Shown: piece by piece, positions 25,138 through 33,776 of the stretch
How the letters are laid out: each line of letters starts with the position of its first letter
Position numbering within the stretch: the first letter of the stretch is position 1
Source of the DNA: JABDIP01 sp965212545
Lineage (GTDB): Bacteria; Pseudomonadota; Alphaproteobacteria; DSM-16000; Inquilinaceae
Direction of reading: 5' to 3'
DNA: 64,000 nt
NCBI GenBank assembly: GCA_965212545.1
Contig: CBDBVB010000026.1
Coordinates: 1 to 64,000, forward strand
Program-made: the position numbers and the translations under genes
The notes under the pieces: generated by a model
Told to the model about the DNA's origin: nothing
Databases searched by the model: none
The model's input: the letters and a program-made list of their open reading frames with translations, nothing else

Positions 25138-26166
25138 ATGACAATACGTGCAAGCAAGTGGGCTCCAGCATTCGGGGCGGCAGTCGCCGCGCTGCTGGCA
25201 GCCCAGACGGCCAGCGCCCAGGAGTACACCCTGCGCATCCAGACCCACTATGCGCCGGAAACCGTGTCCGGCAAGCTGGCGCAGCAATTCGTCGACGACG
25301 TCGAGACCATGTCCGGCGGCCGGCTCGACATCGAGATGTTCTTCTCGTCATCGGTGGTGAAGTCGGTTGAGACGTTCGATGCTGCGGCGACCGGCATCCT
25401 GGACGGCGACATGACCGGCGGCGCCTATCAGACCGGCAAGAACCCGGCCTTCCAGTTCGTCGGAGACATCATGGGCGGTTACGACACGCCCTGGCAGCAA
25501 TATGCATGGCTGTATTACGGCGACGGCTTTGCGGCCGCCAACGAGCTGTACAACGAATACAACATGCAGCTGATCGGCTGGTGGGTGTACGGCCAGGAAT
25601 CAATGTCCTCGTCACGGCCGATTGCCGGGCCCGAGGATCTGGTGGACTGGAAGTTCCGCTCACCGCCGGGGCTGGAGACCGAGATCTTCGCCGAGCTGGG
25701 CGCCAAGCCGATCGTGATGGATTTCACCGAGATCTTCACCGCGCTTGAGACCGGCATCATCGACGGTGCCGATGCGTCGGGCCTGGCCAACAATGTCGGC
25801 CTGGGCCTCTACGATCTGGTCTCGCACGCCACTTATCCGGGCTTCCACTCGATGCCGTCGGACCATCTCGCCATCCGCAAGGATGTCTGGGATAGCCTGC
25901 CGGAGGACATCAAGCGGATCATCGACGTGGCGATGCAGAAGCTGGCGTTCCAGACTGCGTTGACCTTCGAAGTGAAGAACAACGAGGCCGCAGCCGCGCT
26001 GCGTGAGTCCGGCGTCACCCTGCACGCCTGGTCCGCTGAGGACCGCGCCCAGTTCCGCGCGGCCGCCCAGGCCGCCTGGCAGCGTTGGGGCGATCGCACG
26101 CCGGAGGCGCGCGCCCTGGTCGACAGCCACACCGCCTTCCTGACCCAGCTCGGGCTGATCCAGTAA
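25138..26166 (+). CDS. TRAP transporter solute-binding protein (DctP family)
   Basis: 342 residues. A signal peptide spans about residues 1-27 (basic start, hydrophobic core, TASAQ). The mature domain begins EYTLRIQTHYAPE and carries the DctP/TakP pattern (FRSPPGLETEIFAELGAKPI, where the arginine would bind the ligand carboxylate; then ALETGIIDGAD). It captures an organic acid in the periplasm for the downstream membrane subunits. AGGGAGGACGACCGAA precedes the ATG at 25138; the frame opens 115 codons earlier but that part overlaps the dioxygenase. It is the first gene of a complete TRAP operon. Confidence 0.93.
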   Translation: MTIRASKWAPAFGAAVAALLAAQTASAQEYTLRIQTHYAPETVSGKLAQQFVDDVETMSGGRLDIEMFFSSSVVKSVETFDAAATGILDGDMTGGAYQTGKNPAFQFVGDIMGGYDTPWQQYAWLYYGDGFAAANELYNEYNMQLIGWWVYGQESMSSSRPIAGPEDLVDWKFRSPPGLETEIFAELGAKPIVMDFTEIFTALETGIIDGADASGLANNVGLGLYDLVSHATYPGFHSMPSDHLAIRKDVWDSLPEDIKRIIDVAMQKLAFQTALTFEVKNNEAAAALRESGVTLHAWSAEDRAQFRAAAQAAWQRWGDRTPEARALVDSHTAFLTQLGLIQ

Positions 26167-26181
26167 GCCGGTGCGGGAATT

Positions 26182-26219
26182 CCGCCGGGGCAGGTCCCTT
26201 CACGGTCCTGTCCCGGCGG
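26182..26219 (+). promoter_or_regulatory. Intercistronic hairpin between dctP and dctQ
   Basis: A 13-base stem, CCGCCGGGGCAGG (26182-26194) against CCTGTCCCGGCGG (26207-26219), pairs perfectly apart from one G-U, with a 12-base loop. There is no T-run. Such hairpins after binding-protein genes usually stabilise the upstream message or reduce read-through so that the binding protein is made in excess. Confidence 0.65.
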
Positions 26220-26308
26220 GCTCCGTCCCTCACCGGACCCACACCTTTCGCATGAAACGCTAGCCGCGCACGACGACGCGTCGCCGCCCGATACAGGACA
26301 GGTTCGCC

Positions 26309-26848
26309 ATGGTCGAACGCGAAGCCACCAGCTGGATCGACAAGATCAGCCTGGGCATCAGCCGCGTGGCGATGCTGCTGGTGGCCGCGATCGTGGCTAT
26401 CATGTTCCTGGAAGTGGTCTTGCGATACGTGTTCGAGCGGCCGACCCTTTGGGTCAACGAGATGTCGCTCTGGCTCGCCGGCATGATTTACCTGCTGGCT
26501 GGCGTGTACGTGATGCAGCAGCGCGGCCATATCAGCATCTTCATCTTCTATGACATGGTGCCACGCTGGACCCAGCGCCTTTTCGACGCGATTTCGACCT
26601 TCCTGATCTGCATGTTCGCCTTCGGCGTGGTCTGGGGCGGCTACGGCGAGGCGAAGGCCAAGCTGCTGCGCTGGGAGACCTTCGGGACCGCTTGGGACCC
26701 GCCGATCCCGGCAACCATGAAGCCGCTGGTGCTTTTCACCGTTGTCCTGATCGCGGTCCAGGCCGTAGCCAACCTGATCGCCGACTGGGGTCGCGAAAAG
26801 GAGGTCCACGACCTGACCAAGGAAATCACCGAAGAGCATATCGACTAA
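26309..26848 (+). CDS. TRAP transporter small permease (DctQ family)
   Basis: 179 residues with four transmembrane segments. The family motif is present: VVLRYVFERPTLWVNEMSLW around residues 47-66 (R-Y-x-F-x-x-P-x-x-W-x-x-E). It forms the four-helix inner-membrane partner of DctM. It lies between the binding protein and the large permease on the same strand. It starts at the ATG at 26309, giving the normal family N terminus. Confidence 0.92.
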   Translation: MVEREATSWIDKISLGISRVAMLLVAAIVAIMFLEVVLRYVFERPTLWVNEMSLWLAGMIYLLAGVYVMQQRGHISIFIFYDMVPRWTQRLFDAISTFLICMFAFGVVWGGYGEAKAKLLRWETFGTAWDPPIPATMKPLVLFTVVLIAVQAVANLIADWGREKEVHDLTKEITEEHID

Positions 26849-26887
26849 CCATCGATTTGCCTCCAACCCTGCCGAAAGACCAGCGAC

Positions 26888-28483
26888 ATGGACATAGGCA
26901 CGCTCTCCCTCCTGCTGCTACTGGGCATGCTTGTCCTGCTGGCGATCGGCATGCCCCTTGGCTTCGCCTCGGGAATCCTGGCCTTCGCCGTCCTGCTGCT
27001 GAAATTCGGACCGGACCTCCTGTTCCGGGAATTCGGCTCTGGTCCACTCAATATCCTGGCGCAGAGAATGTATGGGCTGATGACGAACTACGTCATCATT
27101 TCGGTGCCGCTGTTCATCTTCATGGCGAGCCTGCTGGAACGATCCGGCATCGCGCGCGACATGTATTCCAGCCTCAACCTTTGGCTAAGCCGCGCCCGAG
27201 GCGGCATCGCCATCGTCACCGCGATCATGGCCATCATCATGGCCGCGATGTCGGGCATCATCGGCGGTGAGGTCGTGCTGCTGGGCCTGATCGCCCTGCC
27301 CCAGATGCTCAGGCTCGGCTACAACCAGAACCTGGCGATCGGCACAATCTGTGCCTCGGGATCGCTGGGCACCATGATCCCGCCCTCGATCGTGCTGATC
27401 ATTTATGGGCTGGTGACCGAGAGTTCGATCAAGAACCTGTTCACGGCCGCCTTCCTGCCAGGCTTCATGTTGGCGTCGTTCTTCATTGTTTACATCATCG
27501 TCCGGACCCAACTCCGGCCGGAGCAGGCGCCATTGCCGGAGCCGAAACCGGGCGATCCGACTCCGCGTGAGAAACTGCTCCTGTTCGTCGCGTTTCTGCT
27601 CATGATGGCCGGGCCGATTTCGGTCGTCACGCTGCTGCGCGCCGGATTTCTGCACCTGACCGGGCGCGTCGCGTCGGCGATCGCCGACGGCGACCCGCAC
27701 GCTCTCGTCGGGTTTACTCAGATGGCTACCATGGCGGGCATCGCGGTGGTGTCAGGCTTGGTCCTGATGACGCTCTACAACGAGGAGCAACGCCGCCGGA
27801 CCTGGATCATGGGCAAGGGTCTGGTGGCGCCTTTCCTGGTGGTCGGAGTGGTGTTGGGCTCGATCTATGGCGGCGTAACCGGCATCACCGAGGCGGCAGG
27901 CATGGGAGTCGTGGCGGTGCTGGTGATCACCGCGTTGCGCGGGGAAATGAGCATCGACCTGGTGCGGGAATCGCTGATGCGGACCTTCAAGTCGACCGGC
28001 ACCATCCTCTGGGTGACCTTCGGCGCGACGGCGCTGGCCGGCGCCTATACGATCTCCGGTGGCCCCAACTATGTCGCCAACCTGATCGTCGGTGCGGAAC
28101 TGCCGACCATGGGCGTCATCCTGATGATGATGATCATCTTTCTGGTGCTGGGTGCCTTCATGGATTGGGTCGGCATCGTACTGCTGGTCATGCCGGTATT
28201 CCTGCCGATCGTCACCCGCCTGCCGGTTGAGGAGATCGGCTTGTTCGGCGCGATCCCGGCGTCTTTCGTGCCGATCTGGTTCGGCGTTGTGTTCTGCATG
28301 AATATGCAGGTCAGTTTCCTGTCGCCCCCCTTCGGTCCGGCAGCGTTCTATCTGAAGTCCGTGGCGCCGCCACATATCTCACTGACCGACATCTTCCGCG
28401 GCTTCCTTCCGTTCATCGCGATCCAATTGCTGGCGCTGGCAATCCTGCTTGCCTTCCCGGGCCTCACGATGGTGTTCCTCTAG
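26888..28483 (+). CDS. TRAP transporter large permease (DctM family)
   Basis: 531 residues with at least 12 hydrophobic segments. It starts with the family opening (LLLLLGMLVLLAIGMPLGFA) and contains GSLGTMIPPSIVLIIYG, the substrate/Na+ site region of DctM, in its first repeat. It is about 100 residues longer than the common DctM because of an insertion near residues 215-320 that adds a charged loop and one or two helices. It imports the bound acid using a sodium gradient. Last gene of the TRAP operon. Confidence 0.92.
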   Translation: MDIGTLSLLLLLGMLVLLAIGMPLGFASGILAFAVLLLKFGPDLLFREFGSGPLNILAQRMYGLMTNYVIISVPLFIFMASLLERSGIARDMYSSLNLWLSRARGGIAIVTAIMAIIMAAMSGIIGGEVVLLGLIALPQMLRLGYNQNLAIGTICASGSLGTMIPPSIVLIIYGLVTESSIKNLFTAAFLPGFMLASFFIVYIIVRTQLRPEQAPLPEPKPGDPTPREKLLLFVAFLLMMAGPISVVTLLRAGFLHLTGRVASAIADGDPHALVGFTQMATMAGIAVVSGLVLMTLYNEEQRRRTWIMGKGLVAPFLVVGVVLGSIYGGVTGITEAAGMGVVAVLVITALRGEMSIDLVRESLMRTFKSTGTILWVTFGATALAGAYTISGGPNYVANLIVGAELPTMGVILMMMIIFLVLGAFMDWVGIVLLVMPVFLPIVTRLPVEEIGLFGAIPASFVPIWFGVVFCMNMQVSFLSPPFGPAAFYLKSVAPPHISLTDIFRGFLPFIAIQLLALAILLAFPGLTMVFL

Positions 28484-28596
28484 CCGCAAGAGTGCCGGTC
28501 GCGTGGCTGGCGGCGCCCAAGGGATGATAACCGGATTCGAAATCGTTGGCGTGCGCGATGCCGAAGGTGCGGAGCGCACCCTCGCCGACGGCGCCG

Positions 28597-29286
28597 TCAG
28601 TCGAGGCTCCGAACCGCGTCGCTGGTCAGCAGCGCGCGGATCTCGTCCGGTACGCGCAGGCCGCCGGCGACCTCCGCATCCAGGGTGGCCTCGGCATCGC
28701 TGACTTTCGGCAGCCGCGCGATCACCGCGTCGATGCGGTCGAATGGTATGACCACCACGCCATCGCGATCGGCGAGCAGGATATCGCCGGGCGCGATCTG
28801 GACACCGCCGACCGTGACCGGCAGTCCGACAGTGCCCGGACCGCTGTTGGCGGGTGAATTTGGCGTCACACCGGCCGCGAAGCACGGCAGTCCGACGGCT
28901 TCTATTCCTGCCAGATCGCGTACACAGCCATCGGTGACGAAGCCGGTCGCCCCGCAATTGCGCGCCATGCCGATCAGCCGGTCGCCGGCAACGGCGGTTC
29001 CGGCATAGCCGTCGGTGGCGGCCACGACCACGTCGCCGGGTTGGATGAGGTCCAACGCCGCCAGCACCGCCACGCAGTCGCCGGGACCGGCATGGCAGGG
29101 CAGCGCAACGCCGCAGAACGCCGCCGGCGTCGCTCCAGCCGGCTTGATGCGCGCGTCCAGTGCGCCGCGGCCATCCATGCAATCGGCGACGAATCCGGTC
29201 GGCGCGCCGGCCAGCGCGGCGACCTGTTGCGCCGATGGGCGTTGAAAGTGTCGGCGAATTGTCAGCACCGGCGGCGCTTCGATCAT
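28597..29286 (-). CDS. RraA-family aldolase (HMG/CHA aldolase-like)
   Basis: 229 residues. The conserved block GDVVVAATDGYAG, then GATGFVTDGCVRD, then LADRDGVVVIP is the RraA/4-hydroxy-4-methyl-2-oxoglutarate aldolase signature; the Arg-Asp of GCVRD and the following Asp form the metal/substrate site. Members with this motif are usually class II pyruvate aldolases rather than RNase E inhibitors. GGGAGATACCACC precedes the ATG at 29286. The LacI-type gene lies upstream on the same strand, so the two may be co-transcribed; it converges on the TRAP operon. Confidence 0.85.
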   Translation of the reverse strand: MIEAPPVLTIRRHFQRPSAQQVAALAGAPTGFVADCMDGRGALDARIKPAGATPAAFCGVALPCHAGPGDCVAVLAALDLIQPGDVVVAATDGYAGTAVAGDRLIGMARNCGATGFVTDGCVRDLAGIEAVGLPCFAAGVTPNSPANSGPGTVGLPVTVGGVQIAPGDILLADRDGVVVIPFDRIDAVIARLPKVSDAEATLDAEVAGGLRVPDEIRALLTSDAVRSLD

Positions 29287-29354
29287 GGTGGTATCTCCCT
29301 TTTGGCCGTTGTCGCGCCGCCGCTTCCGGCGCCACAAGGCAAGAAATTCCGGAT

Positions 29355-30434
29355 TCAACCGTGTTTCGGCGGCGCCGTGCTGCCACCGACGACCAGGGTC
29401 GCTGGCATTTCGATGATCCGCCGCCCCGACCCGGAGCCGCCGATCTCCTCCAGCAGCGCCCGCGCTCCGGCGCGGCCAAGCTCGTGTCGCGGTTGACGGA
29501 CCGTGGTCAGGGTCGGATTGACGAGATCCGCATACTCGATGCCGTCAAAACCGACGATCGAGACATCGCCGGGCACGCTCAGACCCGCCGTCAACACCGT
29601 CTTCATGAATGCAATCGCCATTTCGTCGCTTGCCGCAAAAACCGCAGTCGGGCGGTCAGTCTGTGCCAGGAAATCCCGCGCCGCTTCAACCCCGGCCCCA
29701 AGATTGAACGCACCCCGCCAGCAGACTACATCCTCGTCCGCGATCCCGGCTGCCCGCAATCCATCCATGAACCCAGCAAATCGCTCGACGTCGTTGATAT
29801 TGTCCTTCGGTCCGGACACGTAACCGAAGCGTCGATGGCCGAGCCCAACCAGATGCTCGGCCACGGAAACCGAGGCACGGCGGTCGTCGACCACGACATG
29901 GGGCGATTTCTGGCCTGGGACGATGGCGCAGACACCGGCCATCGGCAGGCCCAGATCGGCCATGCTCCGGCCGTCGCCTTTCGGCACCCGTCCGGTCAGG
30001 TTCAGCACCCCGTCGACCTGCCCGGCCATTGCCAGCTTCACGTAGCGGGCCTCGCGCTCGACCCGATTGTCCAGATTGCCGATGATCATGTCGTACCCGG
30101 CCCCGGCCAGTTCGTCGTCGATGCCGCGCAACACTTCGGAAAAGTACTGGTTTGCCAGGTTGGGCACGACCACAAGGATCATCATCGACCGGCGCGCGCG
30201 CAGGGTCCTCGCGGCGACATTGGGCGTGTAGCCGGTTTCGGAGACCGCCCGCAGCACCCGCGCCCGGGCCTTGACGCTGACGAACTGAGGATTGGCCAGG
30301 GTCCGGCTGACTGTCGCCGTCGACACGCCGGCACGATCCGCGATGTCCCGGATCGTGACCGAGTTTCGGGGCCTACGCCGCCGGCCGCTCGAAGCCTTGG
30401 ACGTCATGCCCACATCAGTGTCATGGCCGCCCAT
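29355..30434 (-). CDS. LacI-family transcriptional regulator
   Basis: 359 residues. The N-terminal helix-turn-helix is VTIRDIADRAGVSTATVSRTL, with the hinge helix near NVAARTLRARRS, followed by a periplasmic-binding-protein-like effector domain (ILVVVPNLANQYFSEVLRGID). An in-frame ATG at 30407 is an alternative start; both precede the DNA-binding domain. It is divergent from the sugar ABC operon, and a perfect LacI-type operator lies in the gap, so it very probably represses that operon in the absence of a sugar. Confidence 0.92.
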   Translation of the reverse strand: MGGHDTDVGMTSKASSGRRRRPRNSVTIRDIADRAGVSTATVSRTLANPQFVSVKARARVLRAVSETGYTPNVAARTLRARRSMMILVVVPNLANQYFSEVLRGIDDELAGAGYDMIIGNLDNRVEREARYVKLAMAGQVDGVLNLTGRVPKGDGRSMADLGLPMAGVCAIVPGQKSPHVVVDDRRASVSVAEHLVGLGHRRFGYVSGPKDNINDVERFAGFMDGLRAAGIADEDVVCWRGAFNLGAGVEAARDFLAQTDRPTAVFAASDEMAIAFMKTVLTAGLSVPGDVSIVGFDGIEYADLVNPTLTTVRQPRHELGRAGARALLEEIGGSGSGRRIIEMPATLVVGGSTAPPKHG

Positions 30435-30482
30435 GCACGAGCCGGCAATTGCGGCCGACGGTATCGGATGGCGGGAAGACGT

Positions 30483-30510
30483 TGACAGCTCATCTTATTC
30501 GTCTACCCTA
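30483..30510 (+). promoter_or_regulatory. Promoter of the sugar ABC operon
   Basis: TTGACA at 30483-30488 is a perfect -35 box; TACCCT at 30505-30510, 16 bases later, is a fair -10 box. The LacI operator starts four bases downstream, where it would block the transcription start. Confidence 0.6.
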
Positions 30511-30513
30511 AAA

Positions 30514-30527
30514 TGTAATCGATTACA
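30514..30527. promoter_or_regulatory. LacI-family operator
   Basis: TGTAATCGATTACA is a perfect 14-base palindrome with the central CG typical of LacI/PurR-family sites. It lies in the 184-base gap between the LacI gene and the sugar-binding-protein gene, directly downstream of a good promoter. Confidence 0.8.
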
Positions 30528-30618
30528 AATCGGCCTGTGTCGCATAGGCGCCCAGGGCGGCAATGAGTGATCGCAGCAATCGCACCGAATTGGTGTGTCC
30601 TAGGGAGGGTTATCGAAG

Positions 30619-31869
30619 ATGAAAATCACTGGAATTTCGCGCGTCCTGCTGGCTTCGGCAGCGGGCGTGGCTTTGTGCGGCGCGGCCAGCGCGGCCGAGG
30701 TCGAAGTGGTGCATTGGTGGACATCCGGCGGTGAAAATGCTGCCGTTTCCGTATTCGCCGACGAGTTCGAGGCGCAGACGGACCACAAATGGGCCGATAC
30801 CGCCATCGCCGGCGGCGGCAATGCCCGCGCCGCGATCATGCAGCGCATCCTGGGCGACGACGCTCCGGGCGCCGCGCAATTCAATCCCGGGCGTCAGTAT
30901 GAAGAGCTGATCGAGGGCGATCTTCTGCTCGACCTTACCGAACTGGCTGAAGAAGAAGGCTGGCGGGATTTCATCCGGCCGGAAAGCATCCTGACCAACG
31001 CCTGCGAAAAGGACGGCCGGATCTGGTGCGTCCCGGTCAACATCCATTCCTGGCAGTGGGGTTGGGCGTCGATCCCGGTCTTCGAGCAGTCCGGCGTAGC
31101 GGTGCCGACCAATCTGCAGGACTTTCTCGAAGCTGCTCCGAAGATCCGCGAAGCTGGGTTCATTCCGTTTGCGATCGGCGGCGAGACCTGGCAACACACC
31201 GGTGCGTTCAACGTGACCTTGGTCGGGATTATCGGCAAGGAGAACTACTATCGCCTGTTCCGCGATCGCGATGCTGACTACGCCCGATCTGCTGACGTTA
31301 CCACCGTGTTCGAGACCTGGCGCGAGATGACGTCCTACAAGGACGAGGCATCGGCCAACCGCAATTGGAACGACACCACCAATCTGGTCATCACCGACCA
31401 GGCTGCACTTCAGATCATGGGCGACTGGGCGCGTGGCGAGTTCGCCGTCGCCGGCGAGGAGCCCGGGGTCGACTACGAGTGCATCCCCGGCCCGTCGGAC
31501 ACGCCCTTCCTGACCACCGACGGCGACATCTTCCTGTTCCCCAAGCAGGATGACCCGGAGGTCGAGGCGGCCCAGCTTGAAATGGCCTCGCTGATGATCA
31601 ATCCCCGGGTCCAAGCGCTCTTCAACGTTGCGAAGGGCTCACTTCCGGTCCGCGCCGACGTCGACATGTCGCTGGCCGATGCCTGCATGCGCAAAGGCCT
31701 GGCGTTGCTTGACGATCCAAATACGGTGCTCACCTCGACCAGCCGCTTCCTGACTGAGGACACCCAGGGTCAGTTGAACGACCTTTTCGCGGAGTTCTCG
31801 TTCAACGAGGCGCTCAGCATTCCCGATGCCCAAGAGCGTTTCGCGAGCATTCTCGAGAGCGCCGACTGA
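30619..31869 (+). CDS. Sugar ABC transporter substrate-binding protein (CUT1 family)
   Basis: 416 residues. A signal peptide spans residues 1-25 or so (basic start, hydrophobic core, ASAAE). The mature start EVEVVHWWTSGGENAA and the later WQHTGAFN and ITDQAALQIMGDWARGEF are the pattern of glucose/mannose-binding proteins of the GtsA/GltI-like group. It delivers a monosaccharide or related compound to the two permeases downstream. AGGGAGGG precedes the ATG. First gene of an operon running to 36791 under the LacI operator. Confidence 0.92.
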   Translation: MKITGISRVLLASAAGVALCGAASAAEVEVVHWWTSGGENAAVSVFADEFEAQTDHKWADTAIAGGGNARAAIMQRILGDDAPGAAQFNPGRQYEELIEGDLLLDLTELAEEEGWRDFIRPESILTNACEKDGRIWCVPVNIHSWQWGWASIPVFEQSGVAVPTNLQDFLEAAPKIREAGFIPFAIGGETWQHTGAFNVTLVGIIGKENYYRLFRDRDADYARSADVTTVFETWREMTSYKDEASANRNWNDTTNLVITDQAALQIMGDWARGEFAVAGEEPGVDYECIPGPSDTPFLTTDGDIFLFPKQDDPEVEAAQLEMASLMINPRVQALFNVAKGSLPVRADVDMSLADACMRKGLALLDDPNTVLTSTSRFLTEDTQGQLNDLFAEFSFNEALSIPDAQERFASILESAD

Positions 31870-31882
31870 ATACCGGCCTAAG

Positions 31883-31925
31883 GCAGATCCGGGACAGTGC
31901 GGCATCGGCGCCGTCCCGGACCTGC
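31883..31925 (+). promoter_or_regulatory. Intercistronic hairpin after the sugar-binding-protein gene
   Basis: GCAG-A-TCCGGGAC (31883-31895) pairs with GTCCCGGA-C-CTGC (31913-31925), a 12-pair stem with one internal mismatch and a 17-base loop. It lies in the 83-base gap before the permease gene and likely sets higher expression of the binding protein. Confidence 0.6.
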
Positions 31926-31952
31926 ATTCCCATTCCCTGACAGGCTGACGCT

Positions 31953-32852
31953 ATGCCGCAGCGCCCCAGACGGATGAGAAACGTCCAGGCGATCATCGGG
32001 TCGATCCCGATGATCCTGGTGTCCGTGGGCGTCTTTGTGTTCGGCATCATCTATTCGATCACCTTGTCGTTCACCAACGCCAAGCTTTTCCCCAAGTTCA
32101 ACTTCATCGGCTTCGACCAGTACGAGCGACTGTGGAACACGTCGCGCTGGATCGTCTCGGTAGAGAACATCTGGGTGTTCGGCATCCTGATCATCATTTT
32201 CCAGATGACCCTGGGCTACCTGCTGGCCGTGTTCATCGACCAACGGATCAAGCAGGAGGACACCTTCAGGACCATCTTCCTCTATCCCTTCGCCATGTCG
32301 CTGGTGGTCACCGGCCTGGTCTGGCAGTGGATGCTGGATCCCAATCTTGGCCTCTCCTCGGCCATGCAAAAGCTGGGGTTCGAGGATTTCATGTTCGCGC
32401 CATTGATCGATGAGACGACGGCGATCTATGGCCTGGTGATCGGCGGCGTCTGGAACGGCGTCGGCGTGACCATGGCTATCCTGCTGGCGGGCTTGCGCGG
32501 CATCGATGGGGAGATCTGGAAGGCGGCCAAGGTCGACGGCATTCCGGCCTGGCGCGCCTATCTGTTCATCGCGCTGCCGATGATCCGCGGTGCGCTCGCG
32601 ACCGCCTTCATCCTGCAATGCACCAGCATCGTGCGGGTCTACGACCTGGTCATCGCCATGACCCAGGGTGGGCCCGGCATCGCGACCCAGATGCCTGCGA
32701 TCTTCGTCATCGAGCACATCACGATCCGCCAGAACGTGGGTCAGGGAATGGCGGCGGCGTCCATGATGCTGCTGCCGATCGTCGTGCTGCTGGCCATCAA
32801 GGCGGGCGTCGAATGGCATGCCAAGCGGCGCCGGGAATCGAGGGCCACATGA
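31953..32852 (+). CDS. Sugar ABC transporter permease (MalF/GtsB type)
   Basis: 299 residues, six transmembrane helices. The EAA loop (EIWKAAKVDGIPAWRAYLFI) matches the CUT1 consensus E-A-A-x3-G-A with one conservative change. It forms the channel with the next gene product, whose ATG overlaps its stop (ATGA). The protein starts with an RNA-like basic stretch PQRPRRMR before helix 1. Confidence 0.92.
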   Translation: MPQRPRRMRNVQAIIGSIPMILVSVGVFVFGIIYSITLSFTNAKLFPKFNFIGFDQYERLWNTSRWIVSVENIWVFGILIIIFQMTLGYLLAVFIDQRIKQEDTFRTIFLYPFAMSLVVTGLVWQWMLDPNLGLSSAMQKLGFEDFMFAPLIDETTAIYGLVIGGVWNGVGVTMAILLAGLRGIDGEIWKAAKVDGIPAWRAYLFIALPMIRGALATAFILQCTSIVRVYDLVIAMTQGGPGIATQMPAIFVIEHITIRQNVGQGMAAASMMLLPIVVLLAIKAGVEWHAKRRRESRAT

Positions 32853-33772
32853 CCGATGTCGCCTCGACCGCGGATCCTCTGACCGGCATCGCCGGGGCGA
32901 GACCGCGTGGACCGAAGCCCCGGCGGATCACGATCTCAAGGGTCGGCGTTTACGGGTTCCTGGTCATCGCCGCGGTCTTCTTCCTGGCGCCGTTGTGGGT
33001 GATGATCGTGACATCGCTGAAGACCATGCCGGAAATCCGGCAAGGATTTCTGTTCAACTGGCCGAGCGAGATCAGCTTCGAGCCCTGGATCAAGGCGTGG
33101 AGCACGGCCTGCACCGGCCGCGACTGCGACGGCGTGAAACCGGGCTTTCTGAATTCCGTGAAGATCACCGTGCCCAGCGTCATCGTCTCGGTCATCATCG
33201 CCTCGATCAATGGATACGCCCTGTCATTCTGGCGATTCAAGGGCTCTCAAATCTTCTTCGCGATCCTGATTTTCGGCGCGTTCGTGCCCTATCAGGTGGT
33301 GATCTACCCGCTGATCATCTTCCTGCGCGAGGTCGGCCTGTTCGCATCGCTGCCGGGCATCATCATCATCCACACGATCTTTGGCATGCCGATCCTGACG
33401 CTGTTGTACCGGAACTATTTCGCCTCCCTGCCAGAAGAGCTGTTCAGGGCGGCGCGGGTCGACGGCGCCGGCTTCTGGTCGGCGTTCATTCGCATCATCA
33501 TGCCGATGTCGGTGCCGATCACGATCGTCGCGATCATTCTTCAAGTAACCGGCATCTGGAACGACTTCCTGTTCGGCATCGTCTTCGCCGGGCGCGAGAA
33601 CATGCCGATGACGGTCCAGTTGAACAACATCGTCCAGACCACGACCGGCGTGCGCGAATACAACGTCAACATGGCGGCGACGATCCTGACGGCCGCGGTG
33701 CCGTTGGCCGTCTACTTCATATCCGGACGCTGGTTCGTGCGCGGCATCGCCGCCGGCGCGGTGAAAGGCTGA
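32849..33772 (+). CDS. Sugar ABC transporter permease (MalG/GtsC type)
   Basis: 307 residues. The EAA loop is LPEELFRAARVDGAGFWSAF, with six transmembrane helices, and the protein ends GRWFVRGIAAGAVKG, the classic MalG-type C terminus. The ATG at 32849 overlaps the upstream stop by four bases; the same frame is open 77 codons further up but that part overlies the other permease. A periplasmic insert after helix 1 includes two cysteines (ACTGRDC), unusual but seen in GtsC-like proteins. Confidence 0.92.
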   Translation: MTDVASTADPLTGIAGARPRGPKPRRITISRVGVYGFLVIAAVFFLAPLWVMIVTSLKTMPEIRQGFLFNWPSEISFEPWIKAWSTACTGRDCDGVKPGFLNSVKITVPSVIVSVIIASINGYALSFWRFKGSQIFFAILIFGAFVPYQVVIYPLIIFLREVGLFASLPGIIIIHTIFGMPILTLLYRNYFASLPEELFRAARVDGAGFWSAFIRIIMPMSVPITIVAIILQVTGIWNDFLFGIVFAGRENMPMTVQLNNIVQTTTGVREYNVNMAATILTAAVPLAVYFISGRWFVRGIAAGAVKG

Positions 33773-33776
33773 CCTC

